Both the position numbers and the translations under genes were made by a program. 64,000 nucleotides of DNA from Gemmatimonadota bacterium (GTDB taxonomy: Bacteria > Gemmatimonadota > Gemmatimonadetes > Gemmatimonadales > GWC2-71-9): the NCBI GenBank assembly GCA_022563595.1, contig JADFNB010000004.1, positions 43,487-107,486 on the forward strand, in the 5' to 3' direction. Position 1 is the stretch's first letter. Every line of letters begins with the position of its first letter. A model generated the notes under the pieces. That model was given only the letters and a program-made list of their open reading frames with translations, ran no database searches and was not told the DNA's origin. Below, piece after piece: positions 53,257 through 60,453 of this stretch.

Positions 53257-53735
53257 GCGGACCGTCTCGCCGCGATCTTCGTGGCTTCCACGATGCTCTG
53301 GTATCCCGTGCAGCGGCACAGATGACCGGAGATCACTTCGCGGATCTCCCGTTCGCTGGGATGGGGATTCTCCTCGAGAAACGCGACGAGCGTCATGAGG
53401 AACCCGGGAGTGCAGAAACCGCACTGCAACCCATGCGCCTCCCGGAATGCCTCCTGTAGCGGATGGAGCCGGTCGCTCGACGCATCGGGTGCCAAGCCCT
53501 CCACGGTCACGAGACCATGACCATCCACCTGCACCGCGAACAGCAAGCACGACCGCACCGCATCGCCATCCAGCAGCACGGTACACGCGCCGCACACACC
53601 GTGTTCACACCCGACGTGCGTGCCGGTGAGCTCGAGTTCATGACGAAGAAAGTCGCTCAGCAACAGGCGCGGCTCGACCGCTCGCTCGTAGAGCGTGCCG
53701 TTGACGTTGACCGAGATTGGGATCTGTTGACTCAC
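53253..53735 (-). CDS. molybdenum hydroxylase small [2Fe-2S] subunit (CoxS-like)
   Basis: 160 residues from GTG 53735 (GGTGAGA about 9 nt upstream). Both [2Fe-2S] clusters are complete: GCEHGVCGACTVLLDG with the later CLLF, and QCGFCTPGFLMT plus GHLCRCTGYQSIV. The frame is open about 100 codons further upstream, but that part shows no conservation and overlaps the NCS2 remnant. It is the first gene of the Mo-hydroxylase operon. Confidence 0.94.
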   Translation of the reverse strand: MSQQIPISVNVNGTLYERAVEPRLLLSDFLRHELELTGTHVGCEHGVCGACTVLLDGDAVRSCLLFAVQVDGHGLVTVEGLAPDASSDRLHPLQEAFREAHGLQCGFCTPGFLMTLVAFLEENPHPSEREIREVISGHLCRCTGYQSIVEATKIAARRSA

Positions 53736-53867
53736 GACACGCGTCTCACCATATACTGGACGACCTTCGCCGGAACCCGGAAAGGAAGGCGTAACGATAC
53801 GCTTCGCCACACACTGCAGCAAGCCCTCGACGGGTCGCGATGCGTGGGAGCGTGTCGACCGGTACCG

Positions 53868-54158
53868 GTGAGCTTCGCGGCCGCCATCGGCGGGGGCGGA
53901 TTGATCATGTTCGCCATGATCTTCGCGTCCGGCGCCGCGATCATCCACCGCAGTGTCACACTCACCCAACGCAACATGATCATCCTGGCGGTGGCCCTCG
54001 GCATCGGGCTCGGCGTCGAGTTGCGGCCGGAGGCGCTCCAACACCTGCCCGACACACTGCGCACCCTGCTGGGCTCGGGCCTGGTGACCGGCGGCTTCAC
54101 CGCGCTCGCGCTCAATCTCGTTCTACCCGAGCGCGACCGCCCGGCCAGGTCGGTGTAG
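53868..54158 (+). pseudogene. C-terminal remnant of an NCS2 xanthine/uracil permease
   Basis: About 96 codons that match the last two TM segments of the uracil-xanthine permease family: GGGGLIMFAMIFASGAAIIH, TQRNMIILAVALGIGLGVEL, RPEALQHLPDTLRTLLGSGL and VTGGFTALALNLVLPERD. The N-terminal three quarters are missing; upstream in-frame sequence is the antisense of coxS. It is truncated and presumably non-functional. Its position at the head of the Mo-hydroxylase operon supports a purine history for the locus. Confidence 0.7.
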
Positions 54159-54194
54159 CGCCGCGCCGGCAGGTCGTGGCCTAGGCGCCGATCG

Positions 54195-54300
54195 CTAGTG
54201 TGGTGTCGCCGAAATAGTGCTGCTATTCGGACGCCCCCGCATCCCGCCCGGGCGCAGTGACGCCCTCGGTAGCTACCATACTTCGGCGACACCACACTAG
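54195..54300. mobile_element. 106-bp element with perfect 19-bp terminal inverted repeats (MITE-like)
   Basis: CTAGTGTGGTGTCGCCGAA at 54195-54213 is the exact reverse complement of 54282-54300. CTAG occurs at both outer ends and could be a target-site duplication or part of the repeat. Inside are a small hairpin (AATAG-TGCTG-CTATT, about 54212-54226) and the palindrome GGTAGCTACC (54268-54277). A deleted copy lies at 37565-37613. No coding capacity. It sits between the NCS2 remnant and the FKBP gene. Confidence 0.75.
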
Positions 54301-54446
54301 CAAGGAAAACGAGAGTCGCAATGCCGAGTTGGGCACACAAGGGTAACGGCTTCGTTTTGCACAACCGCGTAGCTATCTTGCAGCCCATTCGTCGCCTGCG
54401 GCCGGAACGGGCCCGCGGCAGTCACACACTGGTGAAAGGATCAACC

Positions 54447-55139
54447 TTGCAACGCATCCACGCGGCATCGCTCGCCGCATTCCTCACCGCGCTCGTCGCC
54501 TGCGGTGGTTCCGGCGGAGACGATCTGGCGACGTTCACGGACAGCGCGAGCTACGCGATCGGCATGAACATGGGAGAATCGGTCCGACGCTCCCAGACGG
54601 AAGTCGCCGTTCCCGCACTCATGCGGGGCCTTTCCGACGCGCTCGAGGACCGGACGACGGCATTCACTCCCACCGAGGCCAACGCCATCATTCAGCGGTT
54701 CGCCGTGCGGGCACAGGAAGCGCAAGCGGCGGACCTCACGGAAGCCGCCCAGGAGAATCTCGAGAAGGGCGAGGCGTTCCTCACTGAGAATGGCGAGAAA
54801 CCCGGCGTTGTGACGACGGCGAGCGGCCTTCAGTACCAGGTCCTCGAAGCAGGCGACGGGCCACGGCCGAGCGCTGACGATCGTGTCAGCGTGCACTACC
54901 GTGGCACCCTGATCGACGGGAGCGAGTTCGACAGTTCATACCGTAAGGGGCAGCCCCTGTCGTTCGCGGTGCGCGGCGTGATCCGCGGCTGGACGGAGGC
55001 GCTCCAGCTGATGCCGGTAGGCAGCAAGTACCGGCTCTTCATCCCGGCCGATCTCGCCTACGGTCCGCGGGGATCGCCGCCGACGATTCCACCGAACGCT
55101 ACGCTGATCTTCGAGGTCGAGCTGCTCGCTATCGAGTAG
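54447..55139 (+). CDS. FKBP-type peptidyl-prolyl isomerase lipoprotein
   Basis: 230 residues from TTG 54447, with AAGGA 7 nt upstream. A lipoprotein signal ends LVAC (about Cys19). An N-terminal FKBP_N dimerisation domain (SASYAIGMNMGESVRRSQTE, AVPALMRGLSDAL) precedes the FKBP domain with DDRVSVHYRGTLIDGSEFDS and IRGWTEALQLMPVGSKYRLF, then IPADLAYGPRG and ATLIFEVELL. It resembles FkpA/Mip and should help fold envelope proteins from a membrane anchor. Longer in-frame starts upstream break the signal peptide. Confidence 0.92.
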   Translation: MQRIHAASLAAFLTALVACGGSGGDDLATFTDSASYAIGMNMGESVRRSQTEVAVPALMRGLSDALEDRTTAFTPTEANAIIQRFAVRAQEAQAADLTEAAQENLEKGEAFLTENGEKPGVVTTASGLQYQVLEAGDGPRPSADDRVSVHYRGTLIDGSEFDSSYRKGQPLSFAVRGVIRGWTEALQLMPVGSKYRLFIPADLAYGPRGSPPTIPPNATLIFEVELLAIE

Positions 55140-55249
55140 GGCGGTACATGTGACGGCTCCTTGCCCCTCTCAGCGTTGGGCGCCGCCGCGCCGCGCCGGC
55201 GGGTGCCGCGGCTGCGGTTCGGGGATCCACCGTCGCGTTGGGGGAGAAG

Positions 55250-55591
55250 ATGACGCCTGTAGACCGGGCGAACCTGGCGTCGCTCACGCCGGAACAGCAG
55301 CGACAGCTCAATTGGATGGTGCTGACACCGGGCGTAACGCCGGTCTGTCCCAGGTGTGGCACCACGCTCGAGGGCGGTTTCCCCGTCGCGGGCGGCGGGT
55401 CTGCCGCCATGGTGTGGGAATACCGCTGCGCCTGCTGCCGGCGCGCCATGATCGTCAGGGACCTGCCGGGCAGGCTCCCCGAAACAGCCGGTGGCGGGAG
55501 TGTGCGGCCCGTCAGCCCAACGGTGAGACGGCGGCCGGGGCGGCCAGCCCGCCGCAACACCACGTTCCAGTGGAGACACCGCATGTTCTAG
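55250..55591 (+). CDS. small protein with a four-cysteine zinc finger
   Basis: 113 residues from ATG 55250, with GGGGGAG 3 nt upstream. Two pairs, CPRCG (about residues 33-37) and CACC (about 60-63), make a likely zinc ribbon. The N-terminus is polar (TPVDRANLASLTPEQQRQLN). The C-terminal part is rich in Arg and Pro. Function unknown. It is on the same strand as the FKBP gene, 110 nt downstream, and convergent with the next genes. Confidence 0.5.
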   Translation: MTPVDRANLASLTPEQQRQLNWMVLTPGVTPVCPRCGTTLEGGFPVAGGGSAAMVWEYRCACCRRAMIVRDLPGRLPETAGGGSVRPVSPTVRRRPGRPARRNTTFQWRHRMF

Positions 55592-55616
55592 CGGGTACCG
55601 CCGCCTTCCCTCCCGT

Positions 55617-55841
55617 CTATCGCGCCGCACCCGTCGCGTCCTCGCTGCGGCCCCCCCGTTCCGGTCGGAGGTCGATGCCGTAGAGATCGTAGATAATGCC
55701 GTCCCGAACCGCGTAGTAGAGCGCGACAGCGCGGTTGGTCGGCGTGACGCGGCCGGCCGTAACGCGTGCGGCAAAGGAGACGGCGTGCTCAGCCCTCTTG
55801 CGTCCCACCGGCTTACCCCCCCCCGACCGACCGGACGACAT
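55617..55841 (-). CDS. possible small hypothetical protein
   Basis: 74 codons starting inside the last 29 nt of the LeuA-family gene. The middle (VTPTNRAVALYYAVRDGIIY) faintly recalls the C-terminal strands of SnoaL/NTF2-like proteins, so it may be a decayed fragment of one. The stretch 55592-55812 has no other candidate. Confidence 0.28.
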   Translation of the reverse strand: MSSGRSGGGKPVGRKRAEHAVSFAARVTAGRVTPTNRAVALYYAVRDGIIYDLYGIDLRPERGGRSEDATGAAR

Positions 55842-57063
55842 CGAGGATCTCCTGTTCGCCGAGCAGGTGCTCGGACTTCTTGGCTGCGGCCAGCACCGCC
55901 TCGACGACCGGGCGGTCGGCGGGCAGGCCGCGCGCCGTGAGGTAGTAGATCACGTTGGAGACTCCGGACATGTGTCCGATCTCGATCTCCTGTTCCCGTC
56001 CCACCCAACTCGCAGGCACGCCCGAATAGATCCGGTCGGCAAGCCAGGCGGCGCCCTTGCGTTTCGCCTTGATGACCGCGGCCGCATGCACGCCCGTCGC
56101 TGTACGGAACGCGTCGCGGCCGACGATGGGTGTATTGGCCGGTATCGGCACGCCGACGGCTTGCGATACTACCTCGACATACTCCGGCAGGCAGGTGAGA
56201 TCGTCGTCGCGCCAGCCCAGGAGCTTCAGGTTCACCAACAACTGTTCCATGGGCGTGTTCCCCACCCGTTCCCCGATACCGAGCGCCGTGCCGTGTACCC
56301 GCGTTGCGCCGGCTTCGAGCGCGGCGAGCGTATTGGCCACATCGAGACCGCGGTCCCGATGTCCGTGCCAGTCGATGCCGACACGGTCGGCCACGCCCAG
56401 CTCCTCGAGCAGCCGCCGTACCCAGCTCACCAGGTTGGTGACCCCCTGAGGAACGGCCGCACCGACCGTATCGCACAGGCAGACGCGGCCGGCGCCCGCG
56501 TCGACGGCAGCCGTGAACAACACCCGCAGATCCTCGGGCGACGCGCGAACCGTATCCTCCGTCACGTACATCACCTCGAGTCCCTCGCCAACCGCGAACT
56601 CCACCGCCTCCCGCGTGCGTTGCAGAATGTGCTCCAGGTCCCATTCCTCGGCGTACTGGCGGATGGGGCTGCTGCCGATGAACACGCACGCCTCGATTCC
56701 GACACCGGTCTTCTGTACCACGTCCGCGATGGGCTGGATATCGACGATCATCGTCCGGGCCGCACAGTTGGCCTTGATGCGTAGCCGGTGATCGGCGATC
56801 TCACGACACAACCGCTCGACGGCGTCTCGCTGGCGCGGCCCGGAACCCGGTAGCCCGATGTCGGCGGTCTCGATCCCGAGCCGGTCCATCAGGTGCAGAA
56901 TCCGGATCTTGACCTCGGTCGGCGGATCGATCACCGACGGGCTCTGCAGACCATCGCGCAGCGTCTCATCATCGAGCATCGCGGCGCCCGGGCGCGACGC
57001 GTCGCGCCCGCCGGATTCAGCCCAATCGTAGATCAGTTGCCTCTCGTCGGGAACGGTCGCCAT
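55813..57063 (-). CDS. LeuA-family (DRE-TIM) acyl transferase
   Basis: 416 residues. The DRE-TIM metallolyase start MLDDETLRDGLQSPSVIDPP contains the D-E-T-L-R-D-G motif. The metal ligands are in DWHGHRDRGLDVANTLAALE (HxH) and the lid in HGTALGIGERVGNTPMEQLL. A domain after the barrel contains VGRDAFRTATGVHAAAVIKA. The LeuA C-terminal regulatory domain is absent. Isopropylmalate, citramalate and homocitrate synthases all share this layout, so the 2-oxo acid substrate is not fixed. It follows a 42-residue zinc-ribbon gene by 8 nt. Confidence 0.85.
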   Translation of the reverse strand: MATVPDERQLIYDWAESGGRDASRPGAAMLDDETLRDGLQSPSVIDPPTEVKIRILHLMDRLGIETADIGLPGSGPRQRDAVERLCREIADHRLRIKANCAARTMIVDIQPIADVVQKTGVGIEACVFIGSSPIRQYAEEWDLEHILQRTREAVEFAVGEGLEVMYVTEDTVRASPEDLRVLFTAAVDAGAGRVCLCDTVGAAVPQGVTNLVSWVRRLLEELGVADRVGIDWHGHRDRGLDVANTLAALEAGATRVHGTALGIGERVGNTPMEQLLVNLKLLGWRDDDLTCLPEYVEVVSQAVGVPIPANTPIVGRDAFRTATGVHAAAVIKAKRKGAAWLADRIYSGVPASWVGREQEIEIGHMSGVSNVIYYLTARGLPADRPVVEAVLAAAKKSEHLLGEQEILDVVRSVGGG

Positions 57064-57071
57064 GACTTCGC

Positions 57072-57200
57072 TCAGGAAACGGCGGCGCGACCGAACTGCC
57101 CCGCCCGCTCAAAGGCATCGCGCGGCAACATCCCGCACTCGGCGCAGGACTTATCGGTATCCAAGATCTCGTGACCGCATCGCCCGCATCGCATCGTCAT
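57072..57200 (-). CDS. 42-residue zinc-ribbon protein
   Basis: Start ATG 57200 has AAGGAG about 3 nt upstream. CGRCGHEILDTDKSCAECGM has two CxxC pairs, an intact zinc ribbon. The C-terminus (LPRDAFERAGQFGRAAVS) looks amphipathic. It lies 8 nt upstream of the LeuA-family gene, so co-expression is likely; a partner or regulatory role is possible but unproven. Confidence 0.6.
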   Translation of the reverse strand: MTMRCGRCGHEILDTDKSCAECGMLPRDAFERAGQFGRAAVS

Positions 57201-57339
57201 TGTCTCCTTGCCGCCGGCGCGATCGGTGACGCCGGTACGTGCCAGCGAAAGATGCGCCATCGGCGAACCCGCATCAACACGGTTGTGGCGCCTCGCGGCC
57301 GCTTCACGCAACAGGATAACTTCATGTTGCATTCAGCTG

Positions 57340-59250
57340 TCATCTCCTCCAGCTGTTGTTGCCGCGGTCATCATCGGGATAGACGCCCCGCGGGTCTATC
57401 TCCACACCGATCAGCTCCCGTACACCGTGCAGGCGGTACACGAACCGCGGGCCGAGCTTCCACATCTCCACCGGGAGCCGCACGATCTCCGCATCGCCGT
57501 CGCCGAAGACCAGCCGCAGCTCCACCGGCATCAACATGTCGCCTCGACTCCTGATGTGGACCTCTGTGGCCGTGTTCGCCGCGCCCGGGACCACGTGCTC
57601 GATCGCCTGGTCGAGCCGCGCGGTGCCGTAGATCCAGCCGCGCCAGAACCAGTCCAGGTTCATCCCGCTGGCGTCCTCCATGAACCGGAAGAAGTCCGCC
57701 GGGGTGGGGTGCTTGAAGCTCCATGCCTTGGTGTATTCCGAGAACGCCCGGTCGAAGCGGGCCTCGCCCAGCACCTCCGTTCGCAGGAGATGAAGCATGA
57801 GCGCCGGCTTGAAGTACGCCGCCCAGAACAGATCGTGTTGCTCGTCGGGCGGCAGCGCCATCGGTTGTTCCCTGCCGGGAACGGCGTGCAGCGGGTACAG
57901 GTGTAGCGGTTGCAGGTCGATGGTGTCCCCGTACGCCTCGCCCGCGAAGTACTCTTGCACGGAACCGATGTCGATGAAGGTGTTGAACCCCTCATCCATC
58001 CATGGATGCAGTCGCTCCTTGGAGTTCACGATCATCGGATACCATTCGTGCCCGAACTCGTGCGTGAGCACCCAGTAGAGTTCCTCGCGGGACGTAGCGC
58101 CCGGCACGAACGTGAGCATCGGGTACTCCATCCCCTCGATCGGTCCTTCCACCGTGGTGGCGTGCGGCCACGGATAGCGCGCCAGCCGTTCCGAGAAATG
58201 CTTGATGGTGACCCACGCCATGCGGTTCGCCTCTTCCCACAGCGTGGCCTCCGGCCGATAGAAGGTCTGAATGAGGATCCCGTCCCAGCTACTCGCATCC
58301 CACCGGAAGTCGGGTGCCATGGCGAACGCGAAGTCTCGGACGTGCTCGGCGGAAAACCGCCATGTCATGGTGCCCCGGGGGCGCGCACCGCGGGCGGCGA
58401 TCGCCTCTTCCCGCGTGACGATCGCGACCGCTGTCTCAGAGCGGCGCGCCCGGGCGAGCCGCGCACGCTGCCGATCGGTGAGTACCTCTTTCGGGTTGTC
58501 GATCGTCCCGGTGGCGGCCACCAGATACCCGGCGGGCACCGTGAGCGTGACGTGGAAGTCCCCGTATTCCTGATAGAACTCGCCCGCGCCGAGGAACGGC
58601 TCGATGTTCCAGCCGCTCACGTCGTCGTAGACGGCGAGCCGGGGGTACCACTGTGCGACCTCGTAGAGAGTACCGTCGCGGGCAGTCCTGCCATAGCCGT
58701 ACTCGGGCAGCATCCAGCTCCACGCCAGCTGCAAATCGACCGTCGCGCCCGACGACAGCGGCTCCGGCAGCTCTACGCGGGCGATGGTGCCGAGAACCTC
58801 GTAGTCCAGCGGCCGGCCGCGGACCGCCACGCGTTCCAGCGCCATCCCGCTCCCTCCGCGGCACGAGAAGTCGAACACCGCATCGCCGAACAGGAGCGGC
58901 GGCACACTCAATACCGCCGCCACACTGTGCGGGTCGCACAGATTCGCATCCAGTTTCAGCCACAGGAACGGCAGCACATCGGGCGAGTTGTTGCGATAGC
59001 TGATCGTCGCCGTTCCGGTCAGGAGATGCGTGTCCGTGGAAACTTGTGCCTCGATCGCGTAGTCCACCCGCTGCTGCCAGTAGTCAGGACCGGGCCGGCC
59101 GGAACCCAGCCGGATCGTATTCGGTGCCGGCAGGTCGAGCGGTCGAAAGGGAGACCGTTCGGTCCAGCCGCGCGGCTCGGGAGATGTGCTCTGGCCCGGC
59201 AGGACACAGGGCACGGCAATGAGAACGACCGCACAGGCAAGCGCTTTCAT
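57340..59250 (-). CDS. secreted M1-family metallopeptidase
   Basis: 636 residues from ATG 59250 (GAGGGG 3 nt upstream), with a signal peptide MKALACAVVLIAVPCVLPGQ. The zinc site is THEFGHEWYPMIVNSKERLH (HExxH) with the third ligand in WMDEGFNTFIDIG. The substrate loop reads GPIEGMEYPMLTFV, a variant of the usual GAMEN. The N-terminal beta domain and a helical C-terminus (EYTKAWSFKHPTPADFFRFM) are typical. It should cleave peptides in the periplasm or outside. The frame is open a little further upstream without support. Confidence 0.92.
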   Translation of the reverse strand: MKALACAVVLIAVPCVLPGQSTSPEPRGWTERSPFRPLDLPAPNTIRLGSGRPGPDYWQQRVDYAIEAQVSTDTHLLTGTATISYRNNSPDVLPFLWLKLDANLCDPHSVAAVLSVPPLLFGDAVFDFSCRGGSGMALERVAVRGRPLDYEVLGTIARVELPEPLSSGATVDLQLAWSWMLPEYGYGRTARDGTLYEVAQWYPRLAVYDDVSGWNIEPFLGAGEFYQEYGDFHVTLTVPAGYLVAATGTIDNPKEVLTDRQRARLARARRSETAVAIVTREEAIAARGARPRGTMTWRFSAEHVRDFAFAMAPDFRWDASSWDGILIQTFYRPEATLWEEANRMAWVTIKHFSERLARYPWPHATTVEGPIEGMEYPMLTFVPGATSREELYWVLTHEFGHEWYPMIVNSKERLHPWMDEGFNTFIDIGSVQEYFAGEAYGDTIDLQPLHLYPLHAVPGREQPMALPPDEQHDLFWAAYFKPALMLHLLRTEVLGEARFDRAFSEYTKAWSFKHPTPADFFRFMEDASGMNLDWFWRGWIYGTARLDQAIEHVVPGAANTATEVHIRSRGDMLMPVELRLVFGDGDAEIVRLPVEMWKLGPRFVYRLHGVRELIGVEIDPRGVYPDDDRGNNSWRR

Positions 59251-59416
59251 AATCCCCTCGTGGGTTTCAGGATGGGCGAAGATGCGCATGGGCTGCCCAG
59301 AGTCAAACCGCGCGCCGGCCCGCCCGATTGACGAGCAAGCCATCGAGCAGCTAGGCTAAAGTCTACAAAATGACTCGGAGAGTCCACCCGTAACTCCGCT
59401 AACAACGCGCGCCATC

Positions 59417-60442
59417 GTGATCGAGCGCCATGGCCCGCCCGATTCACTTGTCGAACGCGATGTCTCTCTCCGCGTGCCCGGGCCGGACGAAGTGCAGCTC
59501 CGGGTGCAGGCCGCAGGGGTCAACTTCGCCGATCTCCTGATGCGGGCCGGTCTCTACGGCACGGTGCCGTCCCTTCCCTACAGCCCGGGGTTCGAGGTCG
59601 CCGGCGAGGTGGTACGCGTCGGATCGCGGGTGGATGGGTGGCGAGTGCGGGATAGAGCGGTCGCGCTGCTCCGCTACGGCGGCTACTCACACGATGTCGT
59701 CGTGTCGCCACGACAGATCGTCCGCTACCCCGACTCGCTGACACCCGTGCAGGCCGCGGCGGTCCCGGTGGGCTTTCTCACCGCGTGGGTCTGTCTGTTC
59801 GAGGCGGGGCGTGCTCGCGCTCCTGAGACAGTGCTCATCCTCGGGGCTGGAGGCGGTGTCGGAACCGCGGCGGTGCAGCTGGCCGTGCGGCGGGGCCTGC
59901 GCGTCATCGGTACCGCCGGCGATATGCGCAAGCGCACGTTCGTCACGCAAGAGTTGGGAGCCGAGGCGTGCTTCGATTCTCGCGGTGAATGGGAGGCGGA
60001 CGTGCGCCAACTCGTCGGCGCGCGGGGTATCGATCTCGCCCTCGACCCGGTAGGCGGCCACGCCACGGCGGCCTGCCGCCGGCTGCTGGCTCCGTTGGGG
60101 CGCCTGATCTTCTATGGGCTGAGCGACGCGATGCCGCGGCAGAAACGGCACTGGCTGCACGCGGCCCGGGCCTGGCTGCGCACCCCCCGTTTCCACCCGC
60201 TCTCTCTCGTCGAGCCAAACATCGGCATATTCGGGGTGCATTTGCTGCACCTCCAGGCCAAGCAGCACATCCTCACACCTGCCCTCGACAAGATCTTCCG
60301 CGGCGTCGCCGGCGGCGAGCTGCAACCGGTGCTCGACCGCGTCTTTCCGTTCGATCGCGCCGGTGCGGTGGAGGCGCACCGCTACCTCCACGCGCGGCGC
60401 AACCTCGGCAAGGTCGTGCTAGCTGACCGGACCCCCGCGTAA
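59417..60442 (+). CDS. MDR-superfamily quinone oxidoreductase-like (VAT-1 type) protein
   Basis: 341 residues from GTG 59417. The catalytic domain starts IERHGPPDSLVERDVSLRVP and has GVNFADLLMRAGLY and PYSPGFEVAGEVVRVG. The NADPH-binding site is VLILGAGGGVGTAAVQLAVR. It lacks the structural zinc cysteines, like QOR enzymes. The LLAPLGRLIFYGLSD segment is typical of synaptic-vesicle VAT-1 homologues. It probably reduces quinones or enones. It converges with the UPF0182 gene (11 nt). Confidence 0.88.
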   Translation: MIERHGPPDSLVERDVSLRVPGPDEVQLRVQAAGVNFADLLMRAGLYGTVPSLPYSPGFEVAGEVVRVGSRVDGWRVRDRAVALLRYGGYSHDVVVSPRQIVRYPDSLTPVQAAAVPVGFLTAWVCLFEAGRARAPETVLILGAGGGVGTAAVQLAVRRGLRVIGTAGDMRKRTFVTQELGAEACFDSRGEWEADVRQLVGARGIDLALDPVGGHATAACRRLLAPLGRLIFYGLSDAMPRQKRHWLHAARAWLRTPRFHPLSLVEPNIGIFGVHLLHLQAKQHILTPALDKIFRGVAGGELQPVLDRVFPFDRAGAVEAHRYLHARRNLGKVVLADRTPA

Positions 60443-60453
60443 CGCCCCGACCC

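Noticed and set aside
50908..53735. Aerobic CO dehydrogenase (coxSLM)
   Set aside because: Layout with CoxG fits, but the large subunit has VRGAGRQHG in place of the AYxCSFR active-site loop of form I CO dehydrogenase.
53463..53867. Upstream extension of the NCS2 remnant to a full 231-codon ORF
   Set aside because: This part is antisense to the [2Fe-2S] subunit gene and shows no permease sequence, so the permease likeness starts only at about 53868.
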